In this document: positions 8,822-17,479 of the stretch, piece after piece
Layout: each line of letters begins with the position of its first letter
How positions within the stretch are numbered: the first letter of the stretch is position 1
Assembly (NCBI RefSeq): GCF_003353175.1
Contig: NZ_QHKS01000004.1
Span: forward strand, 328,474 to 392,473
Source of the DNA: Paraburkholderia lacunae
GTDB lineage: Bacteria; Pseudomonadota; Gammaproteobacteria; Burkholderiales; Burkholderiaceae
Length of the DNA: 64,000 bases
Reading direction: 5' to 3'
Position numbers and translations under genes: made by a program
Notes under the pieces: model-generated
Database searches by the model: none
What the model was told of the DNA's origin: nothing
Seen by the model: only the letters and a program-made list of their open reading frames with translations

Positions 8822-9163
8822 ATGGACGAAAGGAAGCGAGATAGCATGATTGCGTATCTCCGCCGCCGCATGGAAGAGTTTGGTATCAAGCCGGAAGACC
8901 TGGCTTCGGCGCTGGCGTCCGAGCAAGCGGGGCAAAGCGCCGGACAAAATGCGGGGCGCTACCGGAGCGCCACGGGAGATACCTGGGACGGCCAGGGCGA
9001 AATGCCCCAATGGCTTAAACAGGCAATTAGTGCAGGCCAAACAATCGACCACTTCGAATTGTCGACGACACCGGCGGCCACGCCGCCTGCAAAAAAGCGC
9101 GTCGATTGGCAAAACGACCCGTTTGCGGGAAGCCCGCTCGCGCGGCAGAGTCCGCGATCCTGA
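8822..9163 (+). CDS. H-NS family nucleoid-associated protein
   Basis: 113 residues. The N-terminal part (MIAYLRRRMEEFGIKPEDLA) resembles the short oligomerisation region of Burkholderia H-NS-like proteins. The centre carries the C-terminal H-NS DNA-binding consensus (GDTWDGQGEMPQWLKQAI), near residues 50-75. This protein would bind curved AT-rich DNA and silence acquired genes. The tail after the DNA-binding motif is proline/alanine-rich with basic residues. AAGGA lies 9-10 bases upstream of the ATG. It stands alone on the plus strand. Such accessory H-NS copies are frequent in genomic islands, consistent with the rearranged surroundings. Confidence 0.8.
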   Translation: MDERKRDSMIAYLRRRMEEFGIKPEDLASALASEQAGQSAGQNAGRYRSATGDTWDGQGEMPQWLKQAISAGQTIDHFELSTTPAATPPAKKRVDWQNDPFAGSPLARQSPRS

Positions 9164-9342
9164 TCGACCGCAGACGTAAAGTAAAAGACAAGTCGGCCTC
9201 GGTTGCCAGGCCGCGGCGAAAATTCGATTCTGCGCCGGCGCACAGGCGAATCTTTCAGTACGCGGTCATCCACGCGTCCGGCTATGCGCCCTTCCTCCTT
9301 CCATGAATCACTTTTTCATGGAGGTGCGTCAGTTGTCGCGAT

Positions 9343-10641
9343 TCAGGCCGGCGCGCGCGGCGATTGCACTTCGACGGTGACATGCGAGAGCCCCTTGAAG
9401 CGTTCGAGCACCGCGTGATAGAAGCGCGAATCCCGCTGAGACTCACTGCTCGCAACCGACACGACGGCGCTCATGTGACCGGGCCCCACTCGCCACACAT
9501 GCAGATCGACAACCTTGTCGCCACGGTCCTCGATGGCATGACGAACGTTGTCCTCCATGCGCCTGTCGGGATTCATGTCGAGCAGAATCGCGCCGGTGTC
9601 GCGCATCAGGCTATAGGACCAGTTCGCAATCACGAGTGCTCCGATGACGCCGGCCAGCGGGTCCATCCATAGCCAGTCGAACGTCCGCGCGAGCACGAGG
9701 CCCACGATGGCCAGCACGGAGACCGCCGCATCGGCGATCACGTGCAGGTAAGCAGAGCGAATGTTGTGGTCCCGCGTAGCCGCCTCGTGCATCTCATGCG
9801 CGCCGTGACCGTGCTCATGTTCCTCGAACTCGATCTCGTGCTCGCCGTCCGCCATCCGCACAATGGCTTTGAAAGCGTGCGGCTCAGGAATGTCTTCCTT
9901 CGACTCCAGATAGCCACCACGGTCCGCCAGCGCAAATACCTGCCGCGCACCGTCCAGCCGGATGGTGGTGACAGACGCGACCGACGGGTCCAGCGCCGAA
10001 TTCTCCGTCGCCGGCGTGATGCGAAAAACGGGCGGCACGCCGTCCTCGAAAATGGACACGGCAAACACGCCGGACGAAGCAAAAACCTTCTGCCCCTCGT
10101 CCTCGCGACCGTGCTCGTCGTGACCGTGGCTGTGGCCGTGCCCATGACTATGGCTATGATCGTGACCGTGGTGGCCTCCGCTCAGCAGCCACACGCTCGC
10201 GAGGTTGACCAGCAGGCCCACTACGGCGATAGGAATCGCTTCACTGAAATGAATCGGTACGGGTGACAGAAAACGCGCAACCGCCTCGTAGCCGATGAGC
10301 ACGGCAATCATGGCCAGCACGATGGCACTCGTAAATCCCGCGAGATCGCCCAGCTTGCCGGTACCGAACACAAAACGGGAATCGGTGGCATGCCTGCGCG
10401 CATACGTATAGGCGAGCGCGGCAATCAACATTGCGCCCGCATGCGTCGACATGTGGAGACCGTCGGCCACGAGCGCGAGCGACCCGAACACACTGCCGCC
10501 GACGATTTCAATCAGCATCATCGCGCTGCACAGCGCGATCACCGCCCACGTCTTGCGCTCGTTCTTCTCGTGACCGGCCCCCAGAAAGATGTGGTCATGC
10601 CCTGCGCCAAACGCGGCGTCCTTAAAATCGATCTGATTCAT
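9343..10641 (-). CDS. dmeF: Cation diffusion facilitator, Co(II)/Ni(II) efflux protein DmeF
   Basis: 432 residues. Six transmembrane helices of the CDF fold are visible. The zinc-site motifs are HMSTHAGAM in helix 2 (HxxxH form) and HVIADAAVSV in helix 5 (HxxxD). A long His-rich loop of alternating His, Gly, Ser and Asp sits near residues 160-180, with a second His-rich patch near 285-300. The length and the His loop fit the DmeF type, which exports cobalt and nickel from the cytosol in exchange for protons. It follows the RcnR-like repressor gene by 12 bases on the same strand, the standard dmeRF arrangement, so it should be induced by Co or Ni through that regulator. Confidence 0.9.
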   Translation of the reverse strand: MNQIDFKDAAFGAGHDHIFLGAGHEKNERKTWAVIALCSAMMLIEIVGGSVFGSLALVADGLHMSTHAGAMLIAALAYTYARRHATDSRFVFGTGKLGDLAGFTSAIVLAMIAVLIGYEAVARFLSPVPIHFSEAIPIAVVGLLVNLASVWLLSGGHHGHDHSHSHGHGHSHGHDEHGREDEGQKVFASSGVFAVSIFEDGVPPVFRITPATENSALDPSVASVTTIRLDGARQVFALADRGGYLESKEDIPEPHAFKAIVRMADGEHEIEFEEHEHGHGAHEMHEAATRDHNIRSAYLHVIADAAVSVLAIVGLVLARTFDWLWMDPLAGVIGALVIANWSYSLMRDTGAILLDMNPDRRMEDNVRHAIEDRGDKVVDLHVWRVGPGHMSAVVSVASSESQRDSRFYHAVLERFKGLSHVTVEVQSPRAPA

Positions 10642-10653
10642 TTTCCGGCCGGC

Positions 10654-10929
10654 TCATTTGAAATAGGTGTGAACAACTTCAATGACCTGTTCGGTCGCGC
10701 TGCCACCTGACTCCTCGCCGGTATCCGCGTCGACCAGGTGGTTCCTGATGTGGTCCTCGAGCACAACGGCGAGCAGGCCGTTCATGGCGCCCCGGCAACT
10801 CGTAATTCGTTGCAGAACATCCGAGCAGCCGTGTTCCTGCTCGAGCGCCCGCTCGATGGCTTCGACCTGCCCCTTGATGCGGCGGACGCGGTTGAGGAGC
10901 TTCTGCTTATCCTGAATCGTGTGAGCCAT
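10654..10929 (-). CDS. dmeR: Ni/Co-sensing repressor of the RcnR/FrmR family (DmeR)
   Basis: 91 residues, normal for the CsoR/RcnR/FrmR four-helix family. The positions that define metal selectivity read His3, Cys35, His60 and His64. This is the nickel/cobalt fingerprint of RcnR, rather than the copper (CsoR) or formaldehyde (FrmR) pattern. Basic residues in RRIKGQVEA form the DNA-binding surface. It is the first gene of a two-gene unit with dmeF. Two G-tract palindromes lie immediately upstream (10942-10964 and 10979-10999). The expected mechanism is that apo-protein binds these sites and represses the operon, and that Ni or Co binding releases it. Confidence 0.92.
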   Translation of the reverse strand: MAHTIQDKQKLLNRVRRIKGQVEAIERALEQEHGCSDVLQRITSCRGAMNGLLAVVLEDHIRNHLVDADTGEESGGSATEQVIEVVHTYFK

Positions 10930-10941
10930 TCCATTCTCCGT

Positions 10942-10964
10942 GTATAGCCCGGGGGACTATATAC
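10942..10964. promoter_or_regulatory. Operator-like G-tract palindrome 1 upstream of dmeRF
   Basis: GTATAG, then a nine-base GC-rich centre (CCCGGGGGA), then CTATATAC. AT-rich inverted ends around a G/C tract are the known recognition format of RcnR/FrmR repressors. It lies 12 bases upstream of the dmeR start codon, so it would overlap the promoter or the leader. Confidence 0.65.
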
Positions 10965-10978
10965 CTTTTGGAGAATTT

Positions 10979-10999
10979 GTATAGGGGGGTGGGGTATAC
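10979..10999. promoter_or_regulatory. Operator-like G-tract palindrome 2 upstream of dmeRF
   Basis: GTATA and TATAC are perfectly inverted around an 11-base centre that is all G except for one T. This is the cleaner of the two sites. The centres of the two sites are about 36 bases apart, so two repressor tetramers could sit side by side. Confidence 0.7.
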
Positions 11000-11095
11000 G
11001 GATTCGCGCGACGAATCCGTTTTCAGGCGTTTTCTGAGGGGAATTTCGGGGGAAGTGTTTGCGGGTATCCGACGTATCGGCTCAACCGTCTCTCT

Positions 11096-11296
11096 TCAGA
11101 CAGATGCCTCGCTATCGCGACGCTCAACGAGAATCCGATTGGCCGCGTCCGTCCCGTCGTAAGCGGCCGGAGGCGAGGTGTCGAGGCGCATGGCCGCCGG
11201 AGGCGAAGTCACCGCTTTAACTCCATTGGCAATCCCGGGCGCGGCAACATAAGGAATAAACGCCGCTAGCGCAACTACAACGATGAAAGTAACCAT
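11096..11296 (-). CDS. Small putative membrane or exported protein
   Basis: 66 residues from the ATG at 11296, preceded by a GAGAGG ribosome-site-like stretch. Residues 2-20 are hydrophobic (VTFIVVVALAAFIPYVAAPG), giving either a signal peptide or a single membrane anchor. The remainder is Ala/Pro-rich and polar with no recognisable motif. It lies between dmeR and the chromate cluster, facing away from the latter. Support is limited to the ribosome site and the hydrophobic N-terminus; it may be a remnant. Confidence 0.4.
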   Translation of the reverse strand: MVTFIVVVALAAFIPYVAAPGIANGVKAVTSPPAAMRLDTSPPAAYDGTDAANRILVERRDSEASV

Positions 11297-11801
11297 GGCT
11301 GTCAGCCTCTCTGAATCCACCTTGTGAAACCCGGCGAAACAGGTTTTGCGCCGGGGACTCAAGGTCCATCGTGTGCCGGCCCCCGCAAAAGAATGCGCAG
11401 CACATATGCTTTGATTCTAGAAGCGGATACCCCAGCGCTAAAGGCTGCTACCTCGATCAATTCGGTCTACGTCCATCGTCTGCCGGACAAATGGGGGGAC
11501 GTCAAGAAACCGATTTTTTCGTACGTTACGACGCCTTGCCTCCAGAGCGCGCTATTCGAATATTCCGCCGCGCCAGCCGCCTTTTCTGATGTGTCTGATC
11601 CCAATAGCGTTGCGGCACCACGTCCGGGAGACGCATTGCCGGCTGCCCAGAAGGCCGGAGCGGCCAGGGCGCTGAGGAGCTCCCGGGAGCTTCGCCGCCG
11701 CGGCAACCAGTCCGAGCGCGCGATTTGAAGTTCCGCTGAGCGCCATGGGCAGAGGGTCAAGCGCACCACCGTGGATGCCTGTCAATCAAAAAGAATATTT
11801 G
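11297..11801. other. Intergenic region upstream of the chromate cluster
   Basis: About 500 bases without a convincing gene. GC-rich frames in both strands lack starts with ribosome sites. Its right edge merges into the AT-rich dyad before chrB. Confidence 0.5.
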
Positions 11802-11832
11802 TAAATTACTCTACATTTACGTAGTTTACTTT
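11801..11832. promoter_or_regulatory. AT-rich dyad directly in front of chrB
   Basis: An imperfect inverted repeat is centred on ATTTAC: CTAC and GTAG match exactly and the outer arms match at 8 of 12 positions. It ends only a few bases before the chrB ATG at 11835, and no Shine-Dalgarno is visible there. ChrB proteins are described as chromate-responsive DNA-binding regulators of chr operons, so this is a plausible operator or promoter. The transcript may be nearly leaderless. Confidence 0.5.
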
Positions 11833-11834
11833 AC

Positions 11835-12815
11835 ATGGATACCTTAACGACCTGGGCCGTACTGGTCCTGACCTTTCCTACCGAGAACGCCACCGCGCGC
11901 ATGCGGGCGTGGCGGGCATTGAAAGCGAAGGGGTGCGCCGTCCTGCGTGACGGCATTTACCTGCTGCCGCATACCGCGGAACGCGAGGACATGCTGCACG
12001 AACTCGCTGGCAGTATCGATGAAGCCGGCGGCACCGCGCATCTGCTCCGTGCGCAAAGCCTGAACCCGTCGCAGGAAGCGGACTTTCGCGCGCTGTTCGA
12101 TCGGAATGGCGATTACGCGACCTTTGTCGCGTCACTGGGCGCCTCGCGGAAAACGCTGGGAGGCCAGCCACCAGCGGAGGTTGCCCGCCTGTTACGTCGC
12201 CTGCGCAAGGACTATGACGCGATCCGGACAATCGACTACTTCCCGGGCGCCGCTTCGACCGACGCCGAAGTCGCCTGGGAAGACTTCCTGGCGCTCGCGG
12301 ATACGGTCCTGTCGCCGGGTGAGCCGCATGCAGCCGAGCGGACCATCCGGCCGTTACGGCGCGACCAGTACCAGGCCCGCACCTGGGCAACCCGGCAACG
12401 GCTATGGGTCGACCGCGTCGCGAGCGCATGGCTGATCCGCCGCTTCATCGACCCGACGGCACGCTTCCTCTGGCTCGCTTCGCCGGGGGCCTGCCCACCG
12501 GATGCACTCGGCTTCGACTTCGACGGCGCCGCCTTTACACACGTGGGCGAGCGCGTGACGTTCGAGGTGCTGGTCGTGAGCTTCGGTCTCGACGACGACG
12601 CCGCGCTTCTTCGGCTCGGTGCAATGGTGCACGCCCTCGATGTCGGCGGAGCACCGGTGCCCGAGGCGATCGGCTTCGAAGCGGTGATGGCCGGCGCGCG
12701 GCAACGCGCATTGGACGACGATCAACTGCTCGATGAGATGGGTCGCGTGCTGGATTCAATCTACGCACACTTTACGGCGAGCACAGGAAACAGCAACGTA
12801 GGGGGCCGGTCATGA
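11835..12815 (+). CDS. chrB: Chromate resistance regulator/sensor ChrB
   Basis: 326 residues with the two-part ChrB layout. The N-terminal region (about 1-150) contains LKAKGCAVLRDGIYLLP and resembles the PaaX-like fold of ChrB. The C-terminal ChrB domain (from about 180) carries WVDRVASAWLIRRFIDP. In characterised chr operons ChrB senses chromate and controls transcription of chrA. It is the first gene of a tightly overlapping cluster: its stop overlaps the chrA ATG (ATGA). An AT-rich dyad lies immediately upstream of the start. The start ATG lacks an obvious ribosome site, but the N-terminus (TWAVLVLTFPTENATARMR) matches the family well. Confidence 0.9.
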   Translation: MDTLTTWAVLVLTFPTENATARMRAWRALKAKGCAVLRDGIYLLPHTAEREDMLHELAGSIDEAGGTAHLLRAQSLNPSQEADFRALFDRNGDYATFVASLGASRKTLGGQPPAEVARLLRRLRKDYDAIRTIDYFPGAASTDAEVAWEDFLALADTVLSPGEPHAAERTIRPLRRDQYQARTWATRQRLWVDRVASAWLIRRFIDPTARFLWLASPGACPPDALGFDFDGAAFTHVGERVTFEVLVVSFGLDDDAALLRLGAMVHALDVGGAPVPEAIGFEAVMAGARQRALDDDQLLDEMGRVLDSIYAHFTASTGNSNVGGRS

Positions 12816-13984
12816 CCACCGCGCCGGGCTTCAAGCTAGGCCAGATGATCCTTTACATGCTGCGGCTCGGCACCTTCGGTTTTGGCGGCCCGGTGGCGCT
12901 GGTCGGCTATATGCACCGCGACCTCGTCGAGCGCCGGGGTTGGATCGGCGAACAGGACTACAAGGAGGGGTTGGCGCTGGCTCAAATGATGCCGGGCCCT
13001 CTCGCCGCACAGCTCGCCATTTACCTCGGCTACGTACATTACCGCATCGTCGGTGCTACGGCGGCCGGCATCGCTTTTGTCCTGCCTTCGTTCCTGATGG
13101 TCGTGGTACTCGGCTGGGCCTACGCCCAGTATGGCGGCCTCTCCTGGATGCAGGCAGTGTTCTACGGCGTGGGTGCAGCGGTGGTCGGAATCATCGCGAT
13201 GAGCGCGTACAAGCTGACCAGGAAGACCGTCGGCAAAGACAGACTACTGTGGGCGATATTCCTGACGCTCGTGGTCGTGACCGTTGTCACCGAGTCCGAA
13301 ATCGCGTGGTTGTTTATCGCGGGTGGCCTGCTCAACTGGTTCTGGCGTGCTCCGCCAAAATGGCTCGGCAAGGGCGGATTGAACGCGCTTGCCGTGACGC
13401 AGGTGCCGGGTGTGAGCGGCGTCCTGAGTGGTCTCGATCTGCCACTGCTCGGCCAGATCGGCCTTTTCTTCGCCAAGGCCGGCGCGTTCGTGTTCGGCTC
13501 AGGACTCGCGATCGTGCCGTTCCTCTACGGTGGCGTCGTGACCGAACATCACTGGCTCAACGACAAGCAGTTCGTCGACGCAGTCGCCGTCGCGATGATC
13601 ACGCCGGGGCCGGTCGTCATCACGGTCGGCTTCATCGGCTATCTCGTCGCAGGATTTTCAGGCGCCTGCATCGCCGCGCTAGGGACCTTCCTACCGTGCT
13701 ATCTGTTCACGGTGCTGCCGGCGCCGTACTTCAAGAAATACGGCAAGTTACCCGCTATCAAGGCGTTCGTCGACGGCATTACCGCCGCCGCCGTGGGTGC
13801 GATCACCGGCTCGGTGATTGTCATTGCGCGACGCTCCATCGTCGACTGGCCGGCCGTTGCGCTTGCCCTTGTGACGCTGGTGCTTCTCTGGCGCTTCAAG
13901 AAGCTGCAGGAGCCGGTGATCGTCGTTGCGGCGGCCCTGTTCGGTCTTGCCGTTTATCCGCTCATCCATTCGCACGCGATCTAA
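12812..13984 (+). CDS. chrA: Chromate efflux transporter ChrA
   Basis: 390 residues, the two-domain (long-chain) form of the CHR family with about ten to twelve hydrophobic helices. Both halves hold the repeated signature: FGFGGPVALVGYM with MMPGPLAAQLAIYLGY in the N half, and FGSGLAIVPFLYGG with MITPGPVVITVGFIGY in the C half. The protein expels chromate from the cytosol. It overlaps chrB by four bases and precedes chrC. A longer frame read through this region in another register (12940-14757) is a shadow of chrA fused to the in-frame chrC and should be ignored. Confidence 0.94.
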   Translation: MTTAPGFKLGQMILYMLRLGTFGFGGPVALVGYMHRDLVERRGWIGEQDYKEGLALAQMMPGPLAAQLAIYLGYVHYRIVGATAAGIAFVLPSFLMVVVLGWAYAQYGGLSWMQAVFYGVGAAVVGIIAMSAYKLTRKTVGKDRLLWAIFLTLVVVTVVTESEIAWLFIAGGLLNWFWRAPPKWLGKGGLNALAVTQVPGVSGVLSGLDLPLLGQIGLFFAKAGAFVFGSGLAIVPFLYGGVVTEHHWLNDKQFVDAVAVAMITPGPVVITVGFIGYLVAGFSGACIAALGTFLPCYLFTVLPAPYFKKYGKLPAIKAFVDGITAAAVGAITGSVIVIARRSIVDWPAVALALVTLVLLWRFKKLQEPVIVVAAALFGLAVYPLIHSHAI

Positions 13985-14022
13985 CGGCACGCGCGTGCGC
14001 GCAATCCACGAGGAACGTCATC

Positions 14023-14757
14023 ATGGCAACACGTCGTACCTTCCTGCAGGACACCGCTGCTGCCGGCGCAGGAATCTTGCTGGCCCAGGCGCACACCGCA
14101 CGTGCCGCAGAGGAACCCGGTTTCACCGACAAGCTCACAGACGCGGACGGCAAATATGCCGCAGCACCACTGCCATTTGCGTACGACGCGCTTGAGCCCG
14201 TCATCGACGCGCGCACCGTCGAACTGCACTACAACTTTCATCACAAGCCGGCTGTGGTTGCCGCGAACAAGGCCGAAGACGGCCTCGCGAAAGCACGGTA
14301 CTCAAACGACTTCGCGCTGGTGAAGTTCTACGAGAAAGAACTTGCATTCCAGCTATCCAGCCACATCCTGCATACCATTTACTGGACCAGCATCTCGGGA
14401 AAAGGCGGTGAACCGAAGGGCGAGCTGGCAAAAGCAATCGACCGGAATTTCGGCTCCTATGCGAAGTTCAAGGCACAACTGGTTGCCGCGACGATTGCTG
14501 TCGAAGCATCCGGCTGGGGTGTCGTTGGCTACCATCCTGCGACGGGCAAACTCATGATCCTGATATGCGAGAACCATCAGAAGCTCACCGCCTGGGGCAT
14601 CCAGCCCATCCTCATCCTCGACGTTTTTGAGCACGCGTACTACCTGAAGTACCAGAACCGGCGCAACGAATACGTCAACCAGCTTTTTAGCCTCATCAAC
14701 TGGGACAACGTCGCGCTCAGGCTGCAGGCGGCGTTGCCTGTCCGGAGACTGACATGA
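14023..14757 (+). CDS. chrC: Fe/Mn superoxide dismutase with Tat-type leader (ChrC-like)
   Basis: 244 residues. The start ATG at 14023 is preceded by ACGAGGAACG, which offers a GAGGA ribosome site. The N-terminus has a twin-arginine motif (TRRTFLQD) and a hydrophobic stretch ending in ARAAEEP, so export as a folded enzyme is likely. The SOD fold follows: ELHYNFHHKP near 70-80, LHTIYW near 120, and the metal-ligand motif DVFEHAYYLKYQNRR near 200. It has Phe where most family members have Trp. It should dismutate superoxide formed during chromate reduction. In chr operons this gene is called chrC. It overlaps the next gene by four bases. Confidence 0.87.
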   Translation: MATRRTFLQDTAAAGAGILLAQAHTARAAEEPGFTDKLTDADGKYAAAPLPFAYDALEPVIDARTVELHYNFHHKPAVVAANKAEDGLAKARYSNDFALVKFYEKELAFQLSSHILHTIYWTSISGKGGEPKGELAKAIDRNFGSYAKFKAQLVAATIAVEASGWGVVGYHPATGKLMILICENHQKLTAWGIQPILILDVFEHAYYLKYQNRRNEYVNQLFSLINWDNVALRLQAALPVRRLT

Positions 14758-15182
14758 AATGGATCACGCGCGAACGTCCCAAGGTTGACCGGATCGCCTG
14801 CCCGTGGCTGATCGTCAGGTTCATCGACAGGGACGCCGAGTTCCTTTACGTGCCGCGCGATGAGGTACTGCGGGTGGTGCAGGAGACAGGTGCCATTCCC
14901 TATGACGTGCCGAACGTCGAACTGGGTCACCACGGCGAACTGTGCAGCTTCGACGCGTTCCTGCACAGGTATCGGCTGACCGACCCGGCTCTGCTGAAGC
15001 TCGCGCAGATCGTACGTGGTGCGGATACCAGCCGGCTCGACCTCGCGCCCGAGGCGAGCGGCCTTTACGCGATTTCCGTGGGGCTGTCGCGCCATTTCGC
15101 CAACGATCACGAACAGCTACGTTACGGCATGGTCGTCTATGACGCTCTCTACGCGTGGTGTCAGGGCGATGCGCACGCCTAG
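14754..15182 (+). CDS. Stand-alone ChrB-domain protein
   Basis: 142 residues, corresponding to the C-terminal ChrB domain only. The signature VDRIACPWLIVRFIDRDAEF aligns with WVDRVASAWLIRRFIDP of the full-length ChrB in the same cluster. The N-terminal PaaX-like part is absent, so it is not expected to bind DNA by itself. Its role in chromate resistance is inferred from context. Its ATG overlaps the chrC stop (ATGA) and its own end overlaps the MFS gene start, so it is translated as part of the chr operon. Confidence 0.85.
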   Translation: MKWITRERPKVDRIACPWLIVRFIDRDAEFLYVPRDEVLRVVQETGAIPYDVPNVELGHHGELCSFDAFLHRYRLTDPALLKLAQIVRGADTSRLDLAPEASGLYAISVGLSRHFANDHEQLRYGMVVYDALYAWCQGDAHA

Positions 15183-16425
15183 GACAGCGGCCTTGACCGC
15201 AAGCCACAATGCGGCAATACGCCTGATGCTGCCGGCTGGTGCCGACGCAAGCGCGTTACGGATCCTCATCGGTCGCGGATTGCGCGGTTTCTGTGACGGA
15301 TTCGTCGCTGTGCTGCTGCCCGCGTACCTGCTTGCACTCGGTTTCGGTCAACTGGACGTGGGGCTGGTCAGTAGCGCCACGCTGATCGGCTCGGCACTCG
15401 CGACGATCCTGGTCGGAATCTTCGCCGGGCGCCATCCGCTGCGTCGCATGCTCACCCTGGCGGCAGGCTTGATGGCCGCGACCGGCATGGGCTTCGCCGG
15501 ACTGTCTGCGCTGTGGCCGCTGCTCATTGTCGCGTTCGTCGGGACGCTCAACCCCAGTTCGGGGGACGTCAGTCTGTTCTTGCCACTGGAACTGGCGCGT
15601 CTCGCTGGTTCAGCCGCCGGCGATGCCCGCACGGCGATATTCGCCCGTTACAGCCTGGTGGGCGCGGTATCCGCCTCGGTAGGCGCTTTGGCGGCAGCGC
15701 TCCCGGGCTGGCTCGCCGCGCATGCGGGCCTGTCTTTGCTCGCATCCCTGCGTGCGATGTTCGGCGTTTATGCGCTAGTCGGTGTCGCACTGTCGTTCCT
15801 CTATCGCAGGTTGCCCGAACCTCAGGCGCACGACCGGTCGCGCAGCGCGCCGCTAGGTCCGTCGCGCGGGATCGTCACGCGCCTCGCGCTGCTTTTCAGT
15901 GTGGACGCATTTGCCGGCGGTCTGGTCGTGAACTCGTTGCTGTCGCTGTGGCTGATGCAGCGCTTTGGGCTTTCCCTCGGCGCGGCCGGGCAGTTCTTCT
16001 TCTGGGCGGGTCTGTTGACCGCGGGCTCGCAGCTCGCTGCTGTGCCCCTGGCGCGCAAGATCGGTTTGCTGAACACGATGGTGTTCACCCATATCCCGTC
16101 CAGCCTCTGCCTGATCGCTGCTGCGTTCGCGCCGTCCTTGCTGCCGACGCTGGCGCTATTGCTCGTGCGCAGCGCGCTGTCGCAAATGGACGTGCCAACC
16201 CGGACCGCCTACGTGATGGCAGTGGTGACGCCGCCCGAGCGCCCGGCGGCTGCAAGCTTCACGTCGGTACCCAGAAGCCTCGCTTCGGCGCTCGGCCCCA
16301 CGCTGGCCGGCGCGCTACTGGCAATGGGCTGGGTCGGCGCCCCACTTGTCGCCTGCGGCCTGCTGAAGATTGCCTATGACCTCACGCTACTGGGGGCATT
16401 CCGACGGGTGAAACTCACTGATTGA
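15169..16425 (+). CDS. MFS transporter of the chromate cluster
   Basis: 418 residues with about twelve hydrophobic helices. The typical MFS loop between helices 2 and 3 reads GRHPLRRM, and a central polar linker lies near residues 205-225 (EPQAHDRSRSAPLGPS). The ATG at 15169 lies inside the end of the ChrB-domain gene, overlapping by 14 bases; a later ATG at 15226 is possible but has no ribosome site. MFS proteins of this kind occur in several chr clusters, but their substrate is not known. The C-terminal portion includes SQMDVPTRTAYVMAVV, a conserved segment of this subfamily. The link to chromate or sulfate export is inferred from position only. Confidence 0.85.
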   Translation: MRTPRTAALTASHNAAIRLMLPAGADASALRILIGRGLRGFCDGFVAVLLPAYLLALGFGQLDVGLVSSATLIGSALATILVGIFAGRHPLRRMLTLAAGLMAATGMGFAGLSALWPLLIVAFVGTLNPSSGDVSLFLPLELARLAGSAAGDARTAIFARYSLVGAVSASVGALAAALPGWLAAHAGLSLLASLRAMFGVYALVGVALSFLYRRLPEPQAHDRSRSAPLGPSRGIVTRLALLFSVDAFAGGLVVNSLLSLWLMQRFGLSLGAAGQFFFWAGLLTAGSQLAAVPLARKIGLLNTMVFTHIPSSLCLIAAAFAPSLLPTLALLLVRSALSQMDVPTRTAYVMAVVTPPERPAAASFTSVPRSLASALGPTLAGALLAMGWVGAPLVACGLLKIAYDLTLLGAFRRVKLTD

Positions 16426-16435
16426 ATTTCGCACC

Positions 16436-17479
16436 ATGAATACACTTTGGTCTCGGCCTGTTGCTCGTTGGCTGCTTCCTGTCGCGTGCGCTATCGCTGC
16501 TGCGCTGGGGGCCGCTGTGTTTCCGGCGTCAGGTGCGGACGACGGTGTCGAAATAGGCGGCCTTCCGTTGAAACAAGTCGCCGACGTTCCGCTGGGCGGA
16601 CGGCCGACCCGACTCGACTACGCAAGCTTTGACCCGGATCGTCACCTGCTGTTCATCGCCCATCTGGGCGACGGCGAGGTCGTCGTGTTCGACACGCGCG
16701 CTGCGCGCGTGATCGCCAGGATTGCGGACGTGGCCTCGGTCCACGGCGTACTCGCCATTCCCGAGCTGTCCCGCGTGTATGCGTCGGCCACCGGCTCAGA
16801 TGAGATCGTCGCGATCGACGAAACCACGCTAAAAATCACCGCGCGCATGCCGGGCGGCAGCTACCCGGACGGCATGGCCTACGCACCCGACGCACACAAG
16901 CTCTATGTCTCCGACGAAACGGGTGCGACCGAGACAGTGATCGACGTTCGCTCGAACGCACGGATTGCGACGGTGCCGCTCGGCGGCGAGGTCGGCAATA
17001 CCCAGTACGATCCGGTTTCCCGGCACATGTTTGTGAATGTGCAATCCCGAAGTAAGCTGGTCGAAATCGACCCGGCCAACGACCGGATCCTCGCACAGAT
17101 CAATCTGCCGGGCGCGCGGGGCAATCACGGCCTGCTGATCGATCCGCAGCAACGACTCGCTTTCATCGCCTGCGAAGGCAATGACAAGCTGCTGGTGCTC
17201 GATATGCACACGATGCACGTTACGTCGTCCTTCGACGTCGGTCGGAATCCGGACGTCCTGGCCTTCGACCCACAACTGCATCTGCTTTACGTTGCTGGCG
17301 AAGCCGGCATTGTCTCGATGTTCAAAGTCAAAGCGGGCCAGGTCTCGAAGATCGGCGACGGCCGCATCGGGCCCAATGCGCATATCGTCGTGGTGGATGA
17401 CTCGACGCATCATGCCTACTTCCCGCTCGAGAATGTTCAGGGACGGGCGACGTTGCGCATCATGGCGCCGCAAGGCTGA
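16436..17479 (+). CDS. Exported YncE-like beta-propeller protein (YVTN repeats)
   Basis: 347 residues. A signal peptide spans about 1-33 (hydrophobic core LLPVACAIAAALGAAVF, cleavage near SGAD). The rest consists of repeated beta-propeller blades with LxVLDMHTM, VVVFDTRAA, LYVSDETGA and similar strands, as in YncE and surface-layer YVTN proteins. Such periplasmic propellers bind partners or nucleic acids; no enzymatic motif is seen. It begins 10 bases after the MFS stop, so it probably belongs to the chr transcript. Role in metal stress is inferred from position. Confidence 0.82.
   Translation: MNTLWSRPVARWLLPVACAIAAALGAAVFPASGADDGVEIGGLPLKQVADVPLGGRPTRLDYASFDPDRHLLFIAHLGDGEVVVFDTRAARVIARIADVASVHGVLAIPELSRVYASATGSDEIVAIDETTLKITARMPGGSYPDGMAYAPDAHKLYVSDETGATETVIDVRSNARIATVPLGGEVGNTQYDPVSRHMFVNVQSRSKLVEIDPANDRILAQINLPGARGNHGLLIDPQQRLAFIACEGNDKLLVLDMHTMHVTSSFDVGRNPDVLAFDPQLHLLYVAGEAGIVSMFKVKAGQVSKIGDGRIGPNAHIVVVDDSTHHAYFPLENVQGRATLRIMAPQG

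Noticed and set aside
12940..14757. Long plus-strand frame of about 600 codons across chrA and chrC
   Set aside because: Its first part is the wrong frame of chrA with Arg-rich composition; only the end, from 14023, is real and is the SOD gene.
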